DNA of 64,000 nt from QQUJ01 sp050287605 (GTDB taxonomy: Bacteria > Pseudomonadota > Gammaproteobacteria > QQUJ01). Position 1 is the first letter of the stretch, and each line of letters opens with the position of its first letter. The notes beneath the pieces are model-generated. The model was not told the origin of the DNA and did no database searches. It saw only the letters and a program-made list of their open reading frames with translations. This document shows, in pieces, positions 16,920 through 23,672 of this stretch. The stretch is taken from contig JBNKCG010000070.1 in NCBI GenBank assembly GCA_050287605.1, forward strand, positions 62,001-126,000, read 5' to 3'. The translations under genes and the position numbers were made by a program.

Positions 16920-17591
16920 TTATTGCTGTTGCTCTGCCCGGTTCATGGCCGCGATGAACCGATCCGCCTCCCCGATGGAGCGCTCCATATCGCGGATCAG
17001 TGCTGCGACGTTGTTCTCCACGCCCGCCAGCTCGCCTTTGAGCGAGGCGATAGCGCGGGCGTTGAGGTTGTGCTTCAGGTAGAGCACCTGATCGCGAAAA
17101 GCGTTGAGCACCGGTTCGATCTTCTTCTCGGCGCGCTTCATGGCCTGGATGAGCTGCCCGTACTGGCGTTTGGTCTCGGTCAACTGGCGCTGACTGGAGC
17201 GCTTCAGCGCGGCGCTGGTGTATTGCGTCAGCTCGTCCTGCCACTCTTCGAACAGCGCCTCGGAGACATCCTCCACCGCGGCGATGCGATCGTGGACCTC
17301 GGCGGCCCGCTTCTCGCTGCGCTCGAACTCCGTGTTGAGCTGATCGTACTTCTCCTGCAGATCGCCGCCCTGAAAACCCAGCACGTTGGAAAAGCGCTCG
17401 AGCGCCGATTTGAACTGCTGCTTGGCCGCCTCCTGCGCATCGCGCGCTTCCTCCACCCGGTCGACCAGGATGTCACGCTTGTGGATACCGAATTTTTCCA
17501 TGGTGTCGTAGTAGACGGTCTGGCAGCCGCCGAGCAGCGCCAACGACAGCGCCATCAGCCCCAATCGCCTGGGTATTGTTGTGTTATGCAT
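16920..17591 (-). CDS. DUF2959 lipoprotein
   Basis: 223-residue predicted lipoprotein: a lipobox LLGGC puts the lipidated Cys at residue 23, followed by QTVYYDTMEKFGIHKRDILV, the start typical of DUF2959. The rest is almost entirely helical and charged, with coiled-coil character (EEARDAQEAAKQQFKSALER and later segments). The function of the family is not established. The ATG at 17591 has GAGGAG eight bases upstream; a GTG at 17600 overlaps that site and is less likely. It lies between the TauE/SafE-like gene (69 bases away) and GDT1. Confidence 0.82.
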   Translation of the reverse strand: MHNTTIPRRLGLMALSLALLGGCQTVYYDTMEKFGIHKRDILVDRVEEARDAQEAAKQQFKSALERFSNVLGFQGGDLQEKYDQLNTEFERSEKRAAEVHDRIAAVEDVSEALFEEWQDELTQYTSAALKRSSQRQLTETKRQYGQLIQAMKRAEKKIEPVLNAFRDQVLYLKHNLNARAIASLKGELAGVENNVAALIRDMERSIGEADRFIAAMNRAEQQQ

Positions 17592-17660
17592 CGAATCCAC
17601 TCCTCGCGTGCCTGATTGATCGTTGCGCCGAATAGCGGGGCCCGACGCGGAATCGAGGCG

Positions 17661-18374
17661 TCAATTGACCCCGCCCGGCACGCCCCGCGGGGCCACCAAA
17701 CCCATGGCGCTTGCCAGGGTCACCGCACCGAACAGAAACACCAAGATCCCCGCCGCCTCGCGCACCCAGACCTTGGCAAGAAATCCCGACAGGCGCGACG
17801 CCAACAGACCGGTCGCCAGCAGCGTCGGCAGCGTGCCGAGACCGAATGCCAGCATCAGCAGCAGTCCCTGCAGCGGACCGCCCGCACTCAGCGTCATGAT
17901 CAACACGCTGTAGACCAGACCGCAGGGCAGCCACCCCCAGACGCCACCCACGATCAAGGCGGCACCCGGACTGCGCACCGGCAACAACGGTCGCGCCAGC
18001 GGTTCCAGTTTACGCCACAGCAGCGCGCCGCCGCGCTCGACGCGTGTCAGCCCCAGCCACCAGCCGCCCAGGTAGAGACCGAGCGCGATCATGAAGACAC
18101 CCGCGATGGCCTGGAGAAAGGTCTGCACGCTTTGCAGCGGCAGCAGGCGTGCCGACGCGAGGCCCACACCGCCGAGAATCGCGCCGGCCAACGCATAGCT
18201 GCCGATGCGCCCCAGGTTGTAAGCCGCATGATACGGCAATGCGCGCCACGGCTGCCCCTGCTGTGCGCTGGGCAATCCCAGGGTGAGCGCGCCGACGATA
18301 CCGCCGCACATGGCCATGCAGTGAACGCCGCCCAACAGGCCGACGGTGAACGCGGTGAGGTAACTGAGCATCAT
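17661..18374 (-). CDS. TauE/SafE-type (DsbD_2-like) membrane protein
   Basis: 237-residue inner-membrane protein with about six helices. The N-terminus FTVGLLGGVHCMAMCGGIVGAL carries the H-C-M-x-M-C-G-G motif, and the middle has GWLPCGLVYSVL, both typical of the sulfite exporter TauE/SafE-like family in the DsbD transmembrane superfamily. Related proteins are linked to cytochrome c oxidase maturation or copper handling, and the Cys/Met/His motif suggests redox or metal chemistry; the substrate cannot be named. The gene overlaps the AmpG-like gene by four bases (ATGA), so the two are probably co-translated. Confidence 0.85.
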   Translation of the reverse strand: MMLSYLTAFTVGLLGGVHCMAMCGGIVGALTLGLPSAQQGQPWRALPYHAAYNLGRIGSYALAGAILGGVGLASARLLPLQSVQTFLQAIAGVFMIALGLYLGGWWLGLTRVERGGALLWRKLEPLARPLLPVRSPGAALIVGGVWGWLPCGLVYSVLIMTLSAGGPLQGLLLMLAFGLGTLPTLLATGLLASRLSGFLAKVWVREAAGILVFLFGAVTLASAMGLVAPRGVPGGVN

Positions 18375-19747
18375 GCGGCGCCGTCGGATCGCACCGCGGC
18401 GGGCAGCGGTTCCCGTCCCGGCTTCAACACCAGGTAGAGCACCAGGAGAACGGCCGGTATCCCGATGAGGGCGGCGTAGACAAAGAAAGTGAAATAGCCG
18501 TAGTCCTGCACCACCACTCCGGAAAAGCCCCCCAGAAACTTGGCCGGCAGAGTCATCAACGAACTGAACAGGGCGTACTGCGTAGCCGTGTAGGCGCTGC
18601 TGGTCAAACCCGAGAGGTAGGCGACGAAGGCGGCGGTGGCCAGTCCACCGCTCAGATTGTCGGCGCTGATCACCAGCGCCAGCAGGGACAGGTCGGGACC
18701 ACTCGTGGCCAGATACGCAAACAGCAGATTGGTCGCCGCCACCAATACCGCCCCCAGCAGCAGCGGGCGCAGGACACCAAAGCGCACCACCAGTACGCCA
18801 CCCAGGGCGGTACCACCCAGCAGCATGGAAAAGCCGAACAGCTTGGCGACGGCGGCGATCTCCCCCTTGGAGAAGCCGAGGTCCAGGTAAAACGGGTTGG
18901 CCATCACACCCATGGTGATGTCGCTCAATTTGTAGACCCCGATCAGCGCCAGGACCAGCAGGGCGCGGCCGCCGTTGCGCTGAAAGAACTCGCTGAATGG
19001 GCAGACGACCGCGCCGATGAACCACGCCCACAGCCGCCGCTGTGCGGCGGGCAGGTGGGCCGAACGGGCGATGAACTCCACCACACGCTGCTCCTGATCC
19101 GCGTCGACAGCGGCATCCGCGCGTTGCGGTTCGCGCACCACCAGCACCGTCGCCATGCCCACGCCCATGAGCGCCGCCATCAACAGGTAAGCGGCGCTCC
19201 AGTTGGCGAGCTCCGCGGTGTAGAGCGCCCCCGCTCCGGCGGCCAGCAGCCCCACTCGATAGCCGAAGATGTACATGGCGGCCATCACACCCTGGTATTC
19301 GACCCCGGCCGATTCGATGCGGAAGGCGTCGAGCGCCACGTCCTGGGTAGCGGAGGCGAACGCCACCCACACCGCCAGCACCGCCAGCTGGACCAGCGAC
19401 TGCTGCGGTCCCGTCCACGCCATGCCCACCAGACCCAAGGCGACACCCAGCTGCGCCACCAGCATCCAGCTGCGCCGCCGTCCCAGGCGCCGGGTCAGCA
19501 GCGGCAGCGGCACGCGGTCCACCACCGGTGCCCACAGCACCTTGATGGAAAAGGTGATCCCCACCCAACTGAAGAAACCGATGGTGGCGCGGCCCACGCC
19601 GGCGTCGGTGAGCCACGCCGAAAGGGTGGAGAAGACCAGCAGATAGGGCAGGCCCGCCGCAAAGCCAAGAAAGAACAGCGCCACCACCCGCGGTTGGGTG
19701 TAGCTCTGCAGCGCATCGCGCCAGGAGTGCAGCGCCGGCTCGCTCAT
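18371..19747 (-). CDS. ampG: AmpG-like muropeptide MFS transporter
   Basis: 458-residue MFS permease with about 12-14 helices. The N-terminus PRVVALFFLGFAAGLPYLLV and WAPVVDRVPLPLLTRRLGRRRSW closely resemble AmpG, which imports GlcNAc-anhydroMurNAc peptides for cell-wall recycling and can influence beta-lactamase induction. No ampD, ampE or ampR gene is near. It overlaps the ExoIII-like gene upstream and the TauE/SafE-like gene downstream by four bases each, forming a tight run. Identification as AmpG rather than a general MFS protein is moderately strong. Confidence 0.85.
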   Translation of the reverse strand: MSEPALHSWRDALQSYTQPRVVALFFLGFAAGLPYLLVFSTLSAWLTDAGVGRATIGFFSWVGITFSIKVLWAPVVDRVPLPLLTRRLGRRRSWMLVAQLGVALGLVGMAWTGPQQSLVQLAVLAVWVAFASATQDVALDAFRIESAGVEYQGVMAAMYIFGYRVGLLAAGAGALYTAELANWSAAYLLMAALMGVGMATVLVVREPQRADAAVDADQEQRVVEFIARSAHLPAAQRRLWAWFIGAVVCPFSEFFQRNGGRALLVLALIGVYKLSDITMGVMANPFYLDLGFSKGEIAAVAKLFGFSMLLGGTALGGVLVVRFGVLRPLLLGAVLVAATNLLFAYLATSGPDLSLLALVISADNLSGGLATAAFVAYLSGLTSSAYTATQYALFSSLMTLPAKFLGGFSGVVVQDYGYFTFFVYAALIGIPAVLLVLYLVLKPGREPLPAAVRSDGAA

Positions 19748-20526
19748 GGCGCCTGTAGCTCCCAGTCGTAGTCGATGGTGAGCGGGGCGTGGTCGGAGAA
19801 GCGCTCCTGCTTATAGATTGCCGCGTCGAGTACGGTATCGCGCAGCCCCGGCGTGATCACATGGTAGTCGATGCGCCACCCCACGTTCTTGGCCCGCGCC
19901 TGACCACGGTTGGACCACCAGGTGTACTGGTCGGGCTCCGAATTGATCGCACGAAAGGCATCCACGTAGCCCGCCTTGCCGAACAGCGCATCCATCCAGG
20001 CGCGCTCCTCGGGGAGGAAGCCCGAGTTCTTCTGGTTGCCGCGCCAGTTCTTGAGGTCGATTTGCTTGTGAGCGATGTTCCAATCCCCGCACAGCACGAA
20101 CTCGCGGCGCTTGCGGCGCAGGCCGCGCAAGTGCGGCAGAAAACGGTCGAGGAAGCTGTACTTGACCGCTTGGCGCTCGTCGCCCGAGGTGCCGGAAGGC
20201 AGGTAGAGCGAGGCGACGCTAACGCCCTTGAAATCGAGCTGCAGATAGCGCCCCTCGGCGTCCATGTCCTCCCAGCCCAATCCGTAGTGGACCGCCTCGG
20301 GTTCATGGCGCGAATAGACCGCCACACCGCTGTAGCCCTTTTTCTGCGCATCGAAGAAATAGGCGTGGTAGCCGGACGGGGCGAACACCGCGTCGGACAG
20401 CTGATGCGCCTGCGCCTTGGTCTCCTGCAGACACACCATGTCGGCATCCTGCGCCAGCATCCAGGGGAAAAAGCCCTTGGCGGCGGCGGAGCGGATACCG
20501 TTGACGTTGCAGGTGATGATGCGCAT
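19744..20526 (-). CDS. Exonuclease III family protein, Crc-like but with intact active site
   Basis: 260-residue endonuclease/exonuclease/phosphatase-fold protein. The catalytic set of ExoIII-type AP endonucleases is intact: Glu35 (CLQETKAQ), Asp148 and Asn150 (GDWNIAH), Asp220 (WRIDYHVITPG), Asp245-His246 (SDHAPL). It should act in base excision repair. The gene is divergent from pyrE, the place occupied by crc in Pseudomonas, and several stretches (KRREFVLCGDWNIAH, PSGTSGDERQ, ITPGLRD) resemble Crc, an RNA-regulation protein lacking nuclease activity. I read it as an active homologue. The ATG at 20526 begins the domain exactly; upstream codons are ignored. Confidence 0.92.
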   Translation of the reverse strand: MRIITCNVNGIRSAAAKGFFPWMLAQDADMVCLQETKAQAHQLSDAVFAPSGYHAYFFDAQKKGYSGVAVYSRHEPEAVHYGLGWEDMDAEGRYLQLDFKGVSVASLYLPSGTSGDERQAVKYSFLDRFLPHLRGLRRKRREFVLCGDWNIAHKQIDLKNWRGNQKNSGFLPEERAWMDALFGKAGYVDAFRAINSEPDQYTWWSNRGQARAKNVGWRIDYHVITPGLRDTVLDAAIYKQERFSDHAPLTIDYDWELQAP

Positions 20527-20534
20527 CGGAGGTT

Positions 20535-20569
20535 TTGAGGGCGGATTCCAGGTGCGTGTATGATACACG
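20535..20569 (+). promoter_or_regulatory. pyrE promoter with palindrome over the -10 box
   Basis: TTGAGG (20535-20540) and TATGAT (20559-20564) are 18 bases apart and lie 60 bases before the pyrE ATG. The -10 box is the centre of a perfect inverted repeat CGTGTA-TGA-TACACG (20555-20569), a possible repressor site. The region also separates pyrE from the divergent ExoIII-like gene. Seen by eye only. Confidence 0.55.
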
Positions 20570-20623
20570 ACCGTTTCAGCATCACTTCCGCTTACCACGG
20601 CGCCATACCGCAACAGGAAACCC

Positions 20624-21271
20624 ATGCACCCCTACCAACAAGAATTTCTCGAGTTCGCCATCCGCAAGGGCGTGCTGCGTTTTGGCAGTTTCACGCTCAA
20701 ATCGGGTCGCCAAAGCCCCTATTTCTTCAACGCCGGGCTGTTCGATTCCGGACGTAGTCTGGCGCGGCTGGGCGACTTCTACGCCCAGTCGATCCAGCAA
20801 TCGGGCATCGCCTTCGACATGCTGTTCGGGCCCGCCTACAAAGGCATCCCCCTCGCCGCCGCGGTCGCCATCGCCCTGGCCGAGCATCACGACCGCGACG
20901 TCCCCTTCGCCTTCAACCGCAAGGAGGCTAAGGACCACGGCGAAGGCGGCACCACCGTCGGTGCGCCGTTGCAGGGGCGCGTGCTGATCGTCGACGACGT
21001 CATCTCCGCAGGCACCTCGGTGCGCGAATCGGTGGAGATCATCCGCGCCCAGGGCGCCGAACCGGCGGGCGTCGCCATCGCTCTCGACCGCCAGGAGCGC
21101 GGCCAGGGCACGCACTCGGCGGTGCAGGAGGTGCAGGAGACGTTCGGGCTGCAGGTCTGCCACATCGTCGGGCTGGGCGACATGATCGCCTTTCTGGCGA
21201 CGCAGCCCGAACAGGCGGAGGCGTTGGCGCAGATTCGCGCCTACCAGGGGCAGTACGGAATTCAACAGTAA
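20624..21271 (+). CDS. pyrE: Orotate phosphoribosyltransferase
   Basis: Converts orotate and PRPP to orotidine 5'-phosphate in pyrimidine synthesis. 215 residues, with FGSFTLKSGRQSPYFFNAGL near the N-terminus, the loop RKEAKDHGEGG and the PRPP motif VLIVDDVISAGTSVRE. All are normal for proteobacterial PyrE. It is divergent from the ExoIII/Crc-like gene, as pyrE and crc are in Pseudomonas. A plausible promoter lies at 20535-20564. A DUF4124 gene follows after 63 bases with its own -10-like TATACT. Confidence 0.97.
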   Translation: MHPYQQEFLEFAIRKGVLRFGSFTLKSGRQSPYFFNAGLFDSGRSLARLGDFYAQSIQQSGIAFDMLFGPAYKGIPLAAAVAIALAEHHDRDVPFAFNRKEAKDHGEGGTTVGAPLQGRVLIVDDVISAGTSVRESVEIIRAQGAEPAGVAIALDRQERGQGTHSAVQEVQETFGLQVCHIVGLGDMIAFLATQPEQAEALAQIRAYQGQYGIQQ

Positions 21272-21334
21272 TTCGGCCACAACGCCGCCAAAGTCCCGAT
21301 ATCAAGGATAAGAGAGGGCGGGTATACTGTTTTC

Positions 21335-22003
21335 ATGATGATCATCTCGTCATCGAAACCCCAGTTGCTGCGCCTCATCCTGGTCGGCGTGGTGAGCGCG
21401 CTGTTCGCCACCCACGCCGCGGCGGACGGCCGCAAGCTGTTTCGCTGGGTGGACGAAAAAGGGGTGGTGCACTACGGCGACGTGGTGCCGCCCGCCGCCG
21501 CCAAACAGGGACGCAAGGAACTCGACGACCAGGGACTGACGGTGCGCACCATCGACCGCGCCAAGACCCCCGAAGAGCTCGCCGAGGAGCAGCGCCAGCA
21601 GCGCATCCGCGCCGAACTGGAGCGCGTTGCACGCGAACAGGCCGCCTACGACCGCAACCTGCTGGACACCTACGCCAGCGTCCGCTCCCTGGAAGAGGCG
21701 CGCGATGCCAAGGTCACAAGCCTGCAGGGCCAGATCAACCTCACCGAAGGCAACATTGCCAACCTGCGCAAGCAGCTCGACGGACAGATGAACCGCGCCG
21801 CGACGCTAGAGCGCAACGGCAAGCCGGTGCCGGAGGAGCTGCAAAAGGATATCGTCGCCACCCAGGAGCAGGTGCAGCGCAGCCGCGAATTCATCCTCGA
21901 ACGCCAGAAGGAGATCGAGTCGGTGCGTGCGCAGTTTGCCAAGGACATCGTACGCTACCGCGAAATCACCACCCCGCGCGCCGAAGGGAAAAGCGGGGAA
22001 TAG
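21335..22003 (+). CDS. DUF4124 domain envelope protein
   Basis: 222 residues: a signal peptide (cleavage about residue 31 after THAAA), then a DUF4124 domain (KLFRWVDEKGVVHYGDVVPP), then a long charged helical region rich in Glu, Arg and Gln that probably forms a coiled coil. DUF4124 proteins are secreted or periplasmic and of unknown function. TATACT at 21323-21328 could be a -10 box, which would place transcription start close to the ATG; no clear -35 was found. It converges with slmA, with nine bases between stops. Confidence 0.85.
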   Translation: MMIISSSKPQLLRLILVGVVSALFATHAAADGRKLFRWVDEKGVVHYGDVVPPAAAKQGRKELDDQGLTVRTIDRAKTPEELAEEQRQQRIRAELERVAREQAAYDRNLLDTYASVRSLEEARDAKVTSLQGQINLTEGNIANLRKQLDGQMNRAATLERNGKPVPEELQKDIVATQEQVQRSREFILERQKEIESVRAQFAKDIVRYREITTPRAEGKSGE

Positions 22004-22012
22004 GCGCGGCGC

Positions 22013-22615
22013 TCAGATCTCGCGAGCCCCGCCTAAAGCCGCCGCCAGCAACACCCACTGACGCTCCCACTGTTCGCTCGGTTTGCGTGTGAATTCCGAG
22101 CGCACGTACTGCTGCATCTTGCCGGCCACCACCGCAACCAACAGTTCCGCCAGCGCGGGAACCGCCACCCGCCCCGACTGGGAGTCGCTCAACTCCCCCT
22201 CGCGCAGCACTTGGCGGAACTGCGTCTCGAGCCGGTCGAAAAACTGCTGCACGCGGTCGCGCAAACGCGCCGTCTCGCCCACCAGTACATCGCCGATCAG
22301 CAGCCGCGTGATCCCCGGATTACGCTCCGCAAACAGCAGCACCAGCGTCGCCATCTTTTCCACGCGCGTGGACATCGCCCGCTCCTCATCGAGAATACGG
22401 TTGATACGTTCGAAGACGCTCTCCTCGGCAAACTCCAGCAGTCCCTCGTACATCTGCGCCTTGCTGGCAAAATGGCGATAGAGCGCCGCTTCGGAGATGC
22501 CCAGACTGGCGGCAAGCCCGGCGGTGGTCATGCGTGCGCCGGGGCTGGTTTCCAATTGATGGGCCAGCGCCTCGAGGATCTCGCGCCGGCGGTTGCCGCG
22601 GGTCGCTGTGGTCAC
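22013..22615 (-). CDS. slmA: Nucleoid occlusion factor SlmA (TetR family)
   Basis: 200-residue TetR-family DNA-binding protein. The helix-turn-helix (MTTAGLAASLGISEAALYRHFASKAQMYEGL) and flanking GNRRREILEALAHQLE match SlmA, which binds chromosomal SBS sites and blocks FtsZ ring formation over the nucleoid. The C-terminal effector domain is of normal length. Its location just after coaBC-dut-algC-argB agrees with the gammaproteobacterial context, where slmA accompanies dut and coaBC. It starts 66 bases after the argB stop. Confidence 0.93.
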   Translation of the reverse strand: MTTATRGNRRREILEALAHQLETSPGARMTTAGLAASLGISEAALYRHFASKAQMYEGLLEFAEESVFERINRILDEERAMSTRVEKMATLVLLFAERNPGITRLLIGDVLVGETARLRDRVQQFFDRLETQFRQVLREGELSDSQSGRVAVPALAELLVAVVAGKMQQYVRSEFTRKPSEQWERQWVLLAAALGGAREI

Positions 22616-22681
22616 AATGCGCTTCCTCCCCTTAAGAAGACTCGTTGGTATCGCTGAGCCGCCGCCGCTGCAACCGGCGCC

Positions 22682-23581
22682 TCAACGGCCGGAGCGAATC
22701 AGCGTACCGACCCCCTGATCGGTGAACAGCTCCAGCAGCACGGCATGCTCGACGCATCCGTCGACGATGTGCGCGGTATTCACACCGGCCTGCACCGCCT
22801 CCAGCGCGCAGCGGATCTTGGGCAGCATCCCCCCGTGGATGGTGCCGTCGGCGATCAGCGCATCGACCTGCGTGGCATTCAGCCCGGTGAGCAGCTGGCC
22901 GGCCTTGTCCAGCAGGCCGGCCGTATTGGTCAGCAGCATGAGCTTCTCGGCGCGCAACACCTCCGCCACCTTGCCAGCCACCAGATCGGCGTTGATGTTG
23001 TAAGAGTGGCCGTCGTCGCCCACCCCGATGGGAGCGATGACCGGAATGAAATCGCTCTGCGTAAGCATGTTGACGATGGCGGTGTCGATGCTCGCCACCT
23101 CGCCCACGTGGCCGATGTCGAGGATCTCCGGCACCTTCAGTTCGGGCGATTCGCGCGTGATCGTGAGCTTGCGAGCATGGATGAGATCGCCGTCCTTGCC
23201 GGTCAGCCCTACCGCGCGGCCACCGTGGCGATTGATGTTGTTGACGATCTCCTTGTTGACCAGCCCGCCCAGCACCATCTCCACCACGTCCATGGTCTCG
23301 GAGTCGGTTACCCGCATCCCGTCCACAAAGCGGCTCTCCTTGCCGATGCGCTGCAATAGCGACCCGATCTGTGGACCACCGCCGTGCACCACCACGGGAT
23401 TGATGCCCACCAGTTTCATCAACACCACATCGCGGGCGAACCCGTTCTTCAACGCCTCGTCCACCATGGCGTTGCCGCCGTATTTGATGACCACGGTCTT
23501 GCCCGCGAAGCGACGGATGTAGGGCAACGCCTCGGTGAGCACCTTGGCCACGTTCATGGCGGCCTGGGGATCAAGGGTCAT
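22682..23581 (-). CDS. argB: Acetylglutamate kinase
   Basis: Phosphorylates N-acetylglutamate in arginine synthesis. 299 residues, the long form with an N-terminal helix that in related enzymes allows hexamers and arginine feedback inhibition. Visible are VIKYGGNAMVDEALKNGFAR, NPVVVHGGGPQIGSLLQRIG and the C-terminal GGMLPKIRCALEAVQAGVN. The ATG at 23581 is taken because family homology begins at MTLDPQAAMNVAKVLTEALP. It lies between algC and slmA, as in Pseudomonas, with 91 bases (including a REP-like repeat) between algC and argB. Confidence 0.96.
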   Translation of the reverse strand: MTLDPQAAMNVAKVLTEALPYIRRFAGKTVVIKYGGNAMVDEALKNGFARDVVLMKLVGINPVVVHGGGPQIGSLLQRIGKESRFVDGMRVTDSETMDVVEMVLGGLVNKEIVNNINRHGGRAVGLTGKDGDLIHARKLTITRESPELKVPEILDIGHVGEVASIDTAIVNMLTQSDFIPVIAPIGVGDDGHSYNINADLVAGKVAEVLRAEKLMLLTNTAGLLDKAGQLLTGLNATQVDALIADGTIHGGMLPKIRCALEAVQAGVNTAHIVDGCVEHAVLLELFTDQGVGTLIRSGR

Positions 23582-23613
23582 GGTGTCTCTGTACTCCACG
23601 GAAGATGCCAGCA

Positions 23614-23668
23614 GGACAGGAGCGGCGAGCCCCGACCAACTACTCGCAGCGCATACTGCTCCTACAGC
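23614..23668. repeat. REP-like palindromic element between algC and argB
   Basis: ACAGGAGC (23616-23623) and GCTCCTAC (23658-23665) form an imperfect inverted repeat around a GC-rich centre. The minus strand reads TGTAGGAGC...GCTCCTGT, like the repeated extragenic palindromes of pseudomonads and relatives. A related shorter unit is at 57888-57901. Confidence 0.5.
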
Positions 23669-23672
23669 CGCG

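Noticed and set aside
17661..19616. Single 651-residue protein joining the AmpG-like and TauE/SafE-like regions
   Set aside because: The N-terminal part of this frame is out of phase with the AmpG-like gene and unrecognisable; only the last 237 codons encode the membrane protein, which starts at 18374.
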